From contig NZ_DS483474.1 of NCBI RefSeq assembly GCF_000154285.1, forward strand, positions 62,001 to 126,000: a stretch of DNA of 64,000 nt, written 5' to 3'. Each line of letters starts with the position of its first letter. Positions within the stretch are counted from its first letter, which is position 1. The notes under the pieces are model-generated. The model was not told the origin of the DNA. It was given only the letters and a program-made list of their open reading frames with translations, and did no database searches. Source of the DNA: Amedibacillus dolichus DSM 3991 (lineage in GTDB: Bacteria > Bacillota_I > Bacilli_A > Erysipelotrichales > Erysipelotrichaceae). Position numbers and translations under genes: made by a program. Positions 53,501-61,018 of this stretch are shown piece after piece.

Positions 53501-55243
53501 GTTACTTATTTTTATTACATTTTCTACAACACAATCTTCGACAGATACATCACCGCTAATTCTACCTGCAAATGAACCAGTCGCAAAAACACTTGGATCT
53601 CCATCACCATTAGGATTCAGTAAATTTCCTAACACATCTCCAAGATCCCCTAACAAGATACCTAAAATTGGCTTCAAAAGATCTAAAAGTTCTTGTATTA
53701 ATCCTCTACGATCCACAATCTCGCTAGTTGCATTTGTTACAGAAATATTTTGAAGCTTTATATTCTTTACAGAAACTTGTTGGTCTACAACACCTATTTT
53801 TTGAGTAGATTTTGACATGATACTTCCAAAAAATCCTACACCTGATTGTTCTTTTATGTCGATCGGAGAAGTTTGATTAACTGTAATATTAGAAATTACA
53901 GATTGCCTTGTATTTACAATTCCACTATCATTCCATAAAGTACTTTCAGCATTTTTATCTTCAGAAACAGCACCGACCATTGTGCCACTAAACATCAATG
54001 GCTTCCACTCAACGTTATTTAAGTCAATATCTCTAAAAATAATATAATTCGCATCACTGGAATACTTTAAATCTTTATACTCCGCCTTTATTTTACTTTC
54101 ATCAATATTTTTATCAGGTTGATTCGTTTCGTGATTATATCCGACGATTTCGGATTCTCCTAATAACAACCCGAGAATACTACCTAAAATATCAACAACT
54201 GAATCTAATAATCCTTTATTGTAATCAATGTGCATAAGTTTATTTGAACTGTTCTTATCTTCGTAGTATTTAAACTTATCGCCATCATAGGTAATCTCGG
54301 TATTAAAATCCGCATCTCCCGGATAAAGAGGTTTATATGTTCCAGATCCAATTCCTAACGCTGGTTTCTTATATAAAAACAAAGTAGGTGTTACTGATTG
54401 ATTTGTCCCGATTGCTCTTAATTGTTGTTCATTACCAATTAAAATGTACCTTATACCATTTAGTTCTTTATACACCTGTCCTATATAATCTCTACCGGAT
54501 AACTCTGCATTTCCCCATCTGTTATTCTGCAAAACCTCTATTTCTTGTTTCTTTTCTTCTTGTTCTTTTTGTACTTTTATTGCCTCAGTTGCAGGTCGTA
54601 AAGCAGTAAAGTTTTTTGAAAGAACATAAGTATGTTCATTGCTATATGTTACATAATCTTGTGAATTATTCGGATAGATCAATTTGCCTTGTCCAAATAG
54701 AGTTACATCATAATCTAATGATAATATCGGTTCTAATGAAGCTGAATCACTTTGTATCAAATCTAATTGATATGAATTATATATGTAAATAGTATCTGTA
54801 TCTTCATCATATAATTGAGGGGAGCCTGTTTCTTGTTTACTAAGAAATGAACCATTAAATCCTTCTGGCAAATTCCATTTTTCTCCATTTAATGCAATAT
54901 CGTTTTCTAATATGTAAGTTGCGTCTAATGAATATGTAATTGTTTGATTATCAACAACAATATCCTTTCCCAAACCAAAGCCTTCTTTTGTTTCGTCCAA
55001 ATCCTTAACTTTTTGATTAGTACCTATGGCTTTTAATTGTTCAAGATTATAAATATGAATTGCTTCGTCCTTATATAAATGTGAATAGTCCTCAGATAAT
55101 TCAGCCGGAGCTATATAATCTTCATTCTCATTTACTTCAGCATATATATTTTTATCTGAAATCTCATATACATTAAATGAAGAGAAAGCCACTACTAAAC
55201 TCAACATCAACAATAATAATCGTGTCGCTTTTGTCTTTTTCAT
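47516..55243 (-). CDS. Giant sortase-anchored adhesin, probable pilus tip
   Basis: 2575 residues. Signal peptide at 1-36. Most of the protein is built from about 30 blocks each carrying a glycine motif of the form (A/S/T)GG(F/Y)xG, such as AGGFAGKAMG, AGGYVGRMDG or SGGFIGHLGK, spaced about 60-90 residues. These resemble GLUG-type repeats of beta-helical adhesins, with irregular inserts rich in Leu/Ile/Asn (LLGSLLSGILT). A Cna-B domain lies near 2425-2535, then LPDTG at about 2538, a helix and basic tail. First intact gene of the pilus operon; the start has AAGGGG in front. Probably displayed at the pilus tip, ligand unknown. Confidence 0.9.
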   Translation of the reverse strand: MKKTKATRLLLLMLSLVVAFSSFNVYEISDKNIYAEVNENEDYIAPAELSEDYSHLYKDEAIHIYNLEQLKAIGTNQKVKDLDETKEGFGLGKDIVVDNQTITYSLDATYILENDIALNGEKWNLPEGFNGSFLSKQETGSPQLYDEDTDTIYIYNSYQLDLIQSDSASLEPILSLDYDVTLFGQGKLIYPNNSQDYVTYSNEHTYVLSKNFTALRPATEAIKVQKEQEEKKQEIEVLQNNRWGNAELSGRDYIGQVYKELNGIRYILIGNEQQLRAIGTNQSVTPTLFLYKKPALGIGSGTYKPLYPGDADFNTEITYDGDKFKYYEDKNSSNKLMHIDYNKGLLDSVVDILGSILGLLLGESEIVGYNHETNQPDKNIDESKIKAEYKDLKYSSDANYIIFRDIDLNNVEWKPLMFSGTMVGAVSEDKNAESTLWNDSGIVNTRQSVISNITVNQTSPIDIKEQSGVGFFGSIMSKSTQKIGVVDQQVSVKNIKLQNISVTNATSEIVDRRGLIQELLDLLKPILGILLGDLGDVLGNLLNPNGDGDPSVFATGSFAGRISGDVSVEDCVVENVIKISNVNDLTGGFVGHVEGITEYGGLQDALGTLTTILEEILNIIPFVDLGTLIEVLLDGNIIDLNKLIPTGYKSPTISNCYLDNSGNNLSVGNIAYNYQGGFVGKAVGTQIKNSSIKANSLTVEGKNMAGGFAGYSANAELVGVLNGLGIELFNAFQLNTFLLNGRVETNNLSVHANEKYGGGISGALANSFIVDCSVSGTTNITADSYAGGISGIAALGQSISLKDFYTGKKDLTGLLGSLLSGILTQDEENVLLSLTGISPSVLAGNEITGSLTVKANDKYAGGMVGQGDGVKIISSSDLKVKSYVWKNVIGELNYTVLGRKNTISNLKEISAQSRSGGVIGEAKTASAGGILNKTLGIGNFLGFEIENITISSINAPGIIHATQDYAGGFAGKAMGGTVSNVHISELQKVEANNYAGGFAGYGGTGSLAETGALNILGLVKIANLLDLAQGLVLDISECDVQGTTNGFTVKALGTKTSDVDVTKYYAGGFIGKSTSVHIRNSHVKGLKDVTADGISGYAGGFAGATETGGLADAANKDTEALKLLGINGLLNAVPYLVSDFKNTTVAYQPESAEVAQVRAAYAGGFIGEMQSGYIDNKGLDKPYAVSNILNVKGTYYAGGFGGKIYSGGLATAGDLSILNGLLNINASNLLSVLNVYIPIINSAGVSSNGLIVEVTSTDENDSNSGSAGGYVGYGSGLKISNSHVNQLRHTTVKAPSDLNSNDGSSYFSDQSKYAIKGLRYAGGYVGKLDIGSSAALGSGLGVLGNVLGLNDVTQALDVVASQIEHSNVLGEVGGYSVLANFKAGNDLQGHSGGYAGSIDGSSLQDCNAYNFEYIIGQETAGGYVGRMQPGNVASVIGNADILGGLLEVEGNLLSILQSFIPMIYNSETTSVPCGGAVRANAASDETRERGLAGGYVGHNIGGRIEGMSEREWNKKKPTVLKENAAVRIRNVYGYEFTGGFSGRTENANVADTGNLHILFGIINISNPLSALGAVYSTETNTAVYGPLRKLTVDVWNAWVGVVGVNGAYGQQLQELGKVETQEQLNGIIEKYAYGYDVKAAREIAGTLATQGGSAGGYVGRMDGGVVTSGQAHDIKLVTAYRSSGGFVGEMSSAGVANVGGIQIGDLDVVGSLPVLQTFVPVIKTSSAYGYRSGATILANGTDLKNQQGNAGGFAGIIIGGQIEGKEDNFCSIEKLKTVKGTNTIGGFVGSILSGSAAEVNIGSNDGLLPILLKPILGNPDKLASLLNATVSTIKYAKVDAWDNWGITIDGRYQKENDPNTQYTYASGGFAGNMSGAVLGDKGSNSDSLIVNNIRKVIGGEHVGGFFGLADVAAVAEVGDNASNGILGLIKLGELDVLDAFRTYIYHASVRGSTEHGLIVSANTQNEAGGFESTVQTGNTGGFGGSLLNGSVKNASVTNLNQVNALNYSGGFIGHLGKSGVVDLDKAATGGALTGLLNATAGVLDNFGSHCDDCKVDGIQEGFLVNSQNGKESISGGFAGLADLAKINNSHVTNIKKVNSDQIAGGFVGRTTFSYLADIDAGSTTLLNPVLSIVNKLLDILYVGDLQNLGVIDLGLGKLLEIKLLSDGKTLSVTLLGLPISVALVRNNGDGTSDLAQIHIGDSYIEIPCTSTEGNHISEEDKKNINIGLIKSNRTSIKNSSITGISIGYDVFGGGANDEKDGTDQEGYAGGFVGYNDEGLFENNQMYYADTICGIKDKVGPFVGETSLDSAYDFNTVENIEGNHNGYRVYRDHNELTSLIVGGKTITAESSNINWNEFVISHINDIDKYVKFENAILSSVGIQEKAGVYVSSAKAVLMEDKKTSDNEENLTPPPSDMQDPCDELINLTINKIWKDFGNFENIRPAQIELLLTRTYEANGTVVKDEQFEQTIIVKPSDDMQNIWRETVKGLEAYKVLDGGTHAYYTYQLSEKKVDGYSTTIESSEDGFTITITNSHIPFLPDTGGIGTYVFTLVGMIGIAAVFYSLKKGRKKNERHA

Positions 55244-55266
55244 TCTTTCATTCCCCTTATAACAAA

Positions 55267-55668
55267 CTATTGTTTCAATATTTCTTCAACAGTAATTGAA
55301 GATAATCTTTCCTCCATAATTTTTTGTAGAAAACAATAAGTTTTTCTAACAGAACAATATTCTGTTGCACATCGACTACAATACTTATCCGGTTCTAAAC
55401 ATCGGTTTATCTTAATGGTAGGTTCCATCAATTTTATAATATCTAATAAGTTAATCTGCGCTTTGTCTTTCGCAATGGAAAATCCACCATTTTTTCCATT
55501 CTATACATTTATCAATTTTTCATTTTCTAACTTTTTGGTTACCTTTAATATATAATGCTAAGGGATACACAAATTCTCTGGTAACTCTTTTGAAGTTGAT
55601 TTGCCTTGTGATGTAGCTAGATATAAAACAATTCTAATTGCATAGTCTGTTGTTATATTCAATTGCAT
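55267..55668 (-). pseudogene. Rrf2-family regulator with two in-frame TAG codons
   Basis: ATG 55668 after TTGGAGGATTTAT. The frame runs 133 codons to TAG 55267, broken only by TAG at codon 37 (55558-55560) and codon 56 (55501-55503). The parts read as an Rrf2 protein: LNITTDYAIRIVLYLATSQG, then IP-*-HYILKVTKKLENEK, V-*-NGKNGGFSIAK, and a cysteine cluster (CLEPDKYCSRC, then CS, C) suited to an Fe-S cofactor. Ends 23 bp before the adhesin start. Both stops can arise from CAG (Gln) by one change. It probably used to sense redox or iron and control the pilus operon. Confidence 0.85.
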
Positions 55669-55765
55669 ATAAATCCTCCAATTTTTCTATAACCAAACAT
55701 GTCAGGGTATGTATATCGCAAAAAAACAAACGGATTTTTCACCCTTTTATTTAATGGTTTATAAT

Positions 55766-55876
55766 GTACACATTTTTTACCAGTATCTTCTAAGCTTAAA
55801 TATATGGCTTATTAAGTCATTTAATATGATAATACATAATTTTCCAAAAAACAATAATTTGGTAAAAAATGTGTAC
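55766..55876. repeat. 111-bp segment bounded by perfect 17-bp inverted repeats
   Basis: GTACACATTTTTTACCA (55766-55782) and its exact reverse complement (55860-55876) enclose 77 bp of AT-rich DNA. It lies 98 bp upstream of the Rrf2-type gene that heads the pilus operon. Inside, on the minus strand, is a possible promoter (TTGGAA, 17 nt, TTAAAT) directed at the operon. Candidate invertible switch or MITE-like insertion. The rest of the gap to 56096 shows nothing I can assign. Confidence 0.7.
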
Positions 55877-56096
55877 TTTTTATTGAAAAAACGTTATGAT
55901 TTAATTTTTTATCTATTTATTTAAAGTATTATGATTTATATGTAATAGGCTTCTGCCTTCACATTTACCAATTTTTATTCACTTACCATAATTGATAGAT
56001 TTCATCAAATTCTTTTCCTTATGTCTTATTAGTGTTAGCAATATCGGTGTTACAAATATGCTCATTTTATTTACATACACCTTAGAAGCATAAAAG

Positions 56097-56116
56097 AAAA
56101 CACCTTGCGGTGTTTT
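56097..56116 (-). terminator. Terminator of the pheA-aminotransferase operon
   Basis: AAAACACC-TTGC-GGTGTTTT (56097-56116), followed on the minus strand by CTTTTATG. The first arm overlaps the TAA stop of the aminotransferase gene. Confidence 0.8.
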
Positions 56117-57341
56117 ATAACGTATCTAGGATTTCCTTCATTCGTTTTGCTAAACCCTTGATTGCTGTAACGCTTAAGCTGCATACAGCAACACGAATTC
56201 CCTTATTTACCTTAACGGTAAAGATATGCTCCTTCATTAAAGCTTCATGGTAGCAATCACGTGTTTCATTATCCATGGCTACTGTTACAAAGAAGCCCTC
56301 TTTATATGGATAACATGCCAGTCCGCATTCCTTAGCTTCTTTCATGAAGATATCGCTTCGCTCCTTCAATAAAGCAATATACTTTGCTTTTTCCTTTATA
56401 TAGGCTTCTACATTCGTTGTAGTAACTTGCGTAAAATTATCCATGGCAGCATTAGGAATATTCGACCATGTTGCTCTTGCGGCTTTTTCAAATACGATTT
56501 CTACATCTCGTACAAGCTGTTGTGTTTTCGCCATTAAAATCGCCGCACCACAACGTAAGCCATAGGAGGTTAAAGATTTACTGCAACTAAATGCAATCAC
56601 ACACATCACTTTTTCATCGAAAGCGTCGAAGCAAGAGATATAATCACGACAATGCTCTAAATCATAGGAATAATCAATATAGGCAATATCATTTAACAAT
56701 ACAACCTCACCATGCTTTGCACAACTATTTAAGAAAGCAACGATTTCCTTCCATTCCTCCATGCTTAAGGAGTAACCGGTTGGGTTATGGCATGGATCAT
56801 TGATGACCACCAATAGCTTCTTTTGCTTCTGCATGACTCTTTCACATACCTCTTTAAAGCTTTTCATATTAAAATGATCGTCTTCAAACAAAGAGTAAGT
56901 AGCAACCTCTACATTATTCATGGCTGCCATCAAACGATAAGAACCCCATGCAATTTCCGGAATTACCAGTGTTTCTCCCTCATCTAATATTTCTTGTACG
57001 CTTAGCGCAACAGCTCCGGTTCCTCCGGGTGTCGCAATCACGCTATGTGCTAATGCCGAGCGATTTCCTACAACCCATTCATACACCTGCTTGCGAAAAG
57101 ACTCGTTTCCAACAAAGCTGGAGGCATAAGCTGCCTTTGTTTCCTTAGCAATCTGATTGTAGGGTGTAAATACACTATCGAAGGCTACGATGCTGCCTTC
57201 TTCATTATATAAAGAACCAATGGTCGCATCGACAACATTTTCTGCTCCGACACGCTCCTTATCCTCCTTTGCTTTTTTAACAATCGCAAATACGGTATCC
57301 TCAATCGGTGTCTTATCTACCTTACGTTTTACAAAGCTCAT
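56115..57341 (-). CDS. Class I/II aminotransferase, probably aromatic
   Basis: 408 residues from ATG 57341 (AAGGAAGGGATTAGC). PLP enzyme: TPGGTGAVALSVQ (about 100), NDPCHNPTGYSLSMEEW (about 178), and the Schiff-base lysine in FSCSKSLTSYGLRCGA (about 245). The order of motifs is that of aspartate/aromatic aminotransferases. It begins right after the pheA stop, so the likely reaction is phenylpyruvate to phenylalanine; other amino acids cannot be excluded. Confidence 0.86.
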   Translation of the reverse strand: MSFVKRKVDKTPIEDTVFAIVKKAKEDKERVGAENVVDATIGSLYNEEGSIVAFDSVFTPYNQIAKETKAAYASSFVGNESFRKQVYEWVVGNRSALAHSVIATPGGTGAVALSVQEILDEGETLVIPEIAWGSYRLMAAMNNVEVATYSLFEDDHFNMKSFKEVCERVMQKQKKLLVVINDPCHNPTGYSLSMEEWKEIVAFLNSCAKHGEVVLLNDIAYIDYSYDLEHCRDYISCFDAFDEKVMCVIAFSCSKSLTSYGLRCGAAILMAKTQQLVRDVEIVFEKAARATWSNIPNAAMDNFTQVTTTNVEAYIKEKAKYIALLKERSDIFMKEAKECGLACYPYKEGFFVTVAMDNETRDCYHEALMKEHIFTVKVNKGIRVAVCSLSVTAIKGLAKRMKEILDTL

Positions 57342-57342
57342 G

Positions 57343-58422
57343 CTAATCCCTTCCTTTCGTTTCATATAAACCAAGTATTTTTACTTGCTCGCAAACTTCA
57401 TTCAATTCCGCTAATAACTTCTTCTCTTGGGCTTCATGAATATTGCCGTCAATTTCAATATAGAAATAATATTCCCATGGCCGCTCTTTTATAGAACGGG
57501 AAATAATACTTTGCATATTAAAGCCATATTTCGCAATCAAATTCATAGCCGCAACCAAAGCCCCTGCCTTATGTGGCACAATGATAGCCAGACTGGAGCG
57601 ATTTCCTTTGGTACACAAGGCTTTTCCAAGAATCAGAAAACGGGTTGTATTTTGATCACTGGTGTTGATATTCTCTGCCAAGATATCCAAGCCATACAGC
57701 TCTGCATTTTCCTTAGCTGCGATTGCAGCCTTACTTTTGTCCTGCATTCTTGCAACATATTCTGCTGCTAATGCGGTATTTGGATAAGGAATCAGCTCAT
57801 AACCGCGCCCCTGTAAAAACTGCTTGGATTGATGAATGGCTTGATCCTTAGAATATACCTGCTTGATATCCTCTAAGCATGATCCCTTGATACCCAATAG
57901 GTTTTGTGATATGCGTAAATCATAATCTCCTTGCACATAGACAGGATATTGCATCAACAGATCCAATACTTCTCCGACCTCACCGGTGTAGCTGTTTTCA
58001 AATGGTACGATACCATAGGCAATCTCTTGGTTGACAACCGCTTTAAATACCTCTTCAAAAGTCGCATAGCGTTTTTTCTTTAGATCCGGAAAGATGCGGT
58101 TGGCTGCGATATGCGAGAAGGCTCCCTCTACTCCTTGAAAACCAATCACATCATCGTATAAAACCGATTTCTGATAGGCTCTGGATACTCCCATCAGCTG
58201 TTTCATAAATTCATGATAGCTTGCTTTATATTTTTGTTCTTGAATATAGTTTGTATTATGCTCGATAACAAAAGCTTCACGTTTTTCATCGAGTACAGGT
58301 AAGTGATGCTCCTTCTTGTATTTCACAACTTCTTCCACTGCCTGCATACGTTTTTCAAACAGCTGTGCCATGGCTTCATCGACTTCGTTGATGGTTAAGC
58401 GTGCTTCTTCCAGCTTTGACAT
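57343..58422 (-). CDS. pheA: Bifunctional chorismate mutase-prephenate dehydratase
   Basis: 359 residues from ATG 58422 (AAAGGAAGTGAAACT). Chorismate mutase AroQ domain at residues 1-85 (LTINEVDEAMAQLFEKRMQA), prephenate dehydratase at about 95-270 (GFQGVEGAFSHIAANRIF, VPFENSYTGEV, TTRFLILG), and a C-terminal ACT domain (PHKAGALVAAMNLIAKYG, ERPWEYYFYIEIDG) expected to bind phenylalanine. It converts chorismate to phenylpyruvate. No T-box leader fits in the 142-nt upstream gap. Confidence 0.92.
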   Translation of the reverse strand: MSKLEEARLTINEVDEAMAQLFEKRMQAVEEVVKYKKEHHLPVLDEKREAFVIEHNTNYIQEQKYKASYHEFMKQLMGVSRAYQKSVLYDDVIGFQGVEGAFSHIAANRIFPDLKKKRYATFEEVFKAVVNQEIAYGIVPFENSYTGEVGEVLDLLMQYPVYVQGDYDLRISQNLLGIKGSCLEDIKQVYSKDQAIHQSKQFLQGRGYELIPYPNTALAAEYVARMQDKSKAAIAAKENAELYGLDILAENINTSDQNTTRFLILGKALCTKGNRSSLAIIVPHKAGALVAAMNLIAKYGFNMQSIISRSIKERPWEYYFYIEIDGNIHEAQEKKLLAELNEVCEQVKILGLYETKGRD

Positions 58423-58564
58423 AGTTTCACTTCCTTTGGCTATTTCTTGGTTATTATTATATCGCATTTCTTTGGGTGTTGTGCAGAAGATTTCAAAATC
58501 GTGATGGCTAGATGGGAAAGAAAAAGCACCTTTCTGTCGTGATTGATGCTTTCCTTCTTATTTG

Positions 58565-59245
58565 TTAAGCTGATTTTGTTTGAAACAGAGATTCTCTTGC
58601 GTAGGTGTTTTTCCAATCATTGCTAAATTCTTCTACTGCAATGCTTGTTCCCGGGTGCTCGATCATTTGAAATAATACATCTGTTGAAACCGTAACGGCA
58701 TGAATACCTGCTTTGATCAACTCATGAACCTGTCGTGTGTTTTTAAAGCTTGCGCCTACAATTTTCGATGGAATATGATGAACCTTTAGCATCTCGATCA
58801 AATCCTTTACATTTTCAATACCGTTTCCGTAATTATCCATTCGATTGACATAAGGTGCCAAATATTCGGCTCCGTTTAAAGCAGCCAAAAAGGCTTGATC
58901 CGCTGTGTAAATTGCGGTTGCCAAAGTTTTGATTCCTAATTCCTTACATTTTTTGATTGCTCTTAGACCATCTTTGGTAACCGGTATTTTTACATAAATA
59001 TTTTTCTTACGAAGCGCATGAATTTGTTTAACCTCTTCAAGAATCCCCTCATAATCTGTTTTAACAACCTGAATGAATAGCAGTTGCTCCGGCTTCAAGA
59101 TGTCCGTTAGCTCTTGTATGACGATGCTTGGATCTTTTCCGGATTTGGTGATAATCGAGGGATTGGTCGTAATACCTGTAATGGTTAATAGTTCATTTAG
59201 CTGTCTGATCGCTTCGATATTTGATGAATCAATAATCAGTTCCAT
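58565..59245 (-). CDS. Transaldolase / fructose-6-phosphate aldolase family
   Basis: 226 residues, the short FSA-like form of the transaldolase family. Schiff-base lysine in IYVKIPVTKDGL (about residue 88), plus GITTNPSII (about 26) and APYVNRMDNYGNG (about 135). It cleaves or transfers a dihydroxyacetone unit. A longer transaldolase would be over 300 residues. Close to a PTS/sugar-acid cluster with two mannitol-dehydrogenase-like genes, so a catabolic role is likely. ATG 59245 has AAAGGAGATGATACT. Confidence 0.86.
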   Translation of the reverse strand: MELIIDSSNIEAIRQLNELLTITGITTNPSIITKSGKDPSIVIQELTDILKPEQLLFIQVVKTDYEGILEEVKQIHALRKKNIYVKIPVTKDGLRAIKKCKELGIKTLATAIYTADQAFLAALNGAEYLAPYVNRMDNYGNGIENVKDLIEMLKVHHIPSKIVGASFKNTRQVHELIKAGIHAVTVSTDVLFQMIEHPGTSIAVEEFSNDWKNTYARESLFQTKSA

Positions 59246-59343
59246 AGTATCATCTCCTTTATACCATACACTAACTTTAATGAATTGCTTTTATTTTACC
59301 ATTTTTACTTCTGTAAGTAAAAAACAGCTACCATGAAAACACA

Positions 59344-59934
59344 TTAAAACAAACGCTTTGAAAGCTCTCGATATTTTTGCGCATGGTATTCATCTTTTTT
59401 ATTTTCATACTGTAGAGAAATATAGTACGCACACATCGCTTTTTGTTCATTTTCCATAGTCTCCATTTTTTGTTTCAGCTCATTGATATATGCAGAACTG
59501 TTTTCAAAGAATATCTGAAATAGCATTTGTGCTTCATGTAGTATCGAAGCCTGCTGAATACTTTCTTGAATAGTACCTAATAGTTTTTTACATCTTTTCT
59601 CATCTTGTTCAAACAAATAGTGTTGAAACATTTTCGTTAAGAATTCTTGATTTTGAAGAGGTTTCTTAAGAATTGGATATAATCGTTCAAACTGTTCATT
59701 GATTTTCTTTTTATCTCTTTCCATTAGATACATATTTAATCGAATATTTTCACGATTATATGGTTTTATCAACATTCTTGTTGTTATCGAATCCAATTCC
59801 TTTTCTAGCTTTGAAAAATTCTGCGTTTGAATGAATCTGAAAATTTTTCTTTGCTTTAAATAGCGCAATATGGAAAATACTGCTATCAATAACAGCAAAA
59901 TTCCTATACTTATTAAAATATTTTTATCCTCCAT
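59344..59934 (-). CDS. Hypothetical single-pass membrane protein
   Basis: 196 residues from ATG 59934 (TTAGGAGCGTAGCT). One N-terminal membrane helix (NILISIGILLLLIAVFSILR), then an all-helical cytosolic part rich in Lys, Glu and Gln (FERLYPILKKPLQNQEFL, MENEQKAMCAYYIS), compatible with TPR-like helices. No family recognised. It begins 10 nt after the stop of the dehydrogenase gene at 59945 and shares its direction, so it is a passenger or accessory of that operon. Confidence 0.6.
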   Translation of the reverse strand: MEDKNILISIGILLLLIAVFSILRYLKQRKIFRFIQTQNFSKLEKELDSITTRMLIKPYNRENIRLNMYLMERDKKKINEQFERLYPILKKPLQNQEFLTKMFQHYLFEQDEKRCKKLLGTIQESIQQASILHEAQMLFQIFFENSSAYINELKQKMETMENEQKAMCAYYISLQYENKKDEYHAQKYRELSKRLF

Positions 59935-59944
59935 AGCTACGCTC

Positions 59945-61018
59945 CTAAACGGACAGTACTTCAATAATCGTCATTTGATTATCTAATTTTTTTAAATAAT
60001 CAACAATCTGTGTAAACCACTCCTTAGGGAGAATTTCAAAATACTTCTCAAAGCTTTTTAATAATGTACTTGTTTTTTGTCCATAATAAACGGCACAGGC
60101 AGCTACCAGCAATAATTCATCACTTTGCTTACCATATTTTTTAAGAATACAAAGAGGGGCTAAAATTCTTTCGTTTTCCCCTAATTTACGATCTACATCT
60201 CTTGCATTCCTTTCAATCGTATCAACAATTGCTTTATTTTGAAATTTCGCAACAGCCATTTGAGAAAATTTTGCTTGTTCATCAACATCAATTTCATATT
60301 CCTTACAAATACATGCGTTTAATTTTTGTAAGATGTTATCCATACACATAGTAATTTCCGAATCATTTGCCGCTTTTGCATATTCTTCATAGCCTTTATA
60401 ATATCCCAAATATGTAACAACAGCAGATAAGCAGTTATAGGTATAAATTTTTCTTTGCATCAAACTACTCAAATTTTTTTCAGCTACTGTATGCTTATAG
60501 GGAAGCTGATGTCCCAAAGATACAACATCGTATGGTAAATAATCTAAATCCTCACTAAATACATCTAATGAATTTTCCTGTTTTAAAGTGGTACAAAAAA
60601 CAATCGTCTCTGCTAGATGAACTCGTTTATCTTGACATAACGGAATTAGATAGTTTTTCGTATGAACTCCATTCTCCGCTGTTAAAATATCAACATCACC
60701 TTTTTGACGTATAGCCAAAGCTTTTTGAATCAGGGGAACTAGCGAATCTAAATTCTTTTGTCCTACACTAATCATAACTAAGTCTGCTTGTGCAAGAGCA
60801 TCGAGTCCTTGTTTGGAATCTACTGTATATGCTTTAAAATTATCCAATGTTAATGTTTCTCTTTGCTTACCAAAGAAAATATTATATTTTTTCTCTTGTT
60901 GCAGCCTTTCTATCAGCTCTGAATCAATATCTAAAAAAGTTACTTTTTCATCTTTAAAAAAACGATTCAAATATCCTCGTCCGGTTTGTCCGGCACCAAT
61001 CAACACAATATTACTCAT
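59945..61018 (-). CDS. Mannitol-dehydrogenase-family protein, paralog B
   Basis: 357 residues. N-terminal Rossmann motif IVLIGAGQTGRGYLNRFF, then FLDIDSELIERL (acidic residue favouring NAD). C-terminal MDH domain with KIYTYNCLSAVVTYLGYYKG (about 183-202). In long-chain polyol dehydrogenases the active site is K-x4-N-x2-H; here Lys and Asn align but the last position is Ser. Probably acts on a sugar acid or polyol phosphate. Overlaps the next paralog by 8 nt. Confidence 0.78.
   Translation of the reverse strand: MSNIVLIGAGQTGRGYLNRFFKDEKVTFLDIDSELIERLQQEKKYNIFFGKQRETLTLDNFKAYTVDSKQGLDALAQADLVMISVGQKNLDSLVPLIQKALAIRQKGDVDILTAENGVHTKNYLIPLCQDKRVHLAETIVFCTTLKQENSLDVFSEDLDYLPYDVVSLGHQLPYKHTVAEKNLSSLMQRKIYTYNCLSAVVTYLGYYKGYEEYAKAANDSEITMCMDNILQKLNACICKEYEIDVDEQAKFSQMAVAKFQNKAIVDTIERNARDVDRKLGENERILAPLCILKKYGKQSDELLLVAACAVYYGQKTSTLLKSFEKYFEILPKEWFTQIVDYLKKLDNQMTIIEVLSV

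Noticed and set aside
47516-55243. Many plus-strand open frames of 60-145 codons inside the adhesin gene
   Set aside because: They are antisense shadows of a biased repeat coding sequence, lack ribosome sites and show no recognisable protein features.
47516-55243. Regularly recurring short sequence in the adhesin region resembling a CRISPR array
   Set aside because: The repeats are degenerate codons for glycine motifs at irregular spacing inside one long reading frame, not identical direct repeats with spacers.
55267-55668. General reassignment of TAG to an amino acid
   Set aside because: TAG terminates convincing genes, for example at 13949 and 36939, where the next feature is a gene start or terminator; most coding regions have no internal TAG.
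58423-58564. T-box leader for pheA
   Set aside because: The gap is too short, and no T-box sequence or specifier hairpin is seen.
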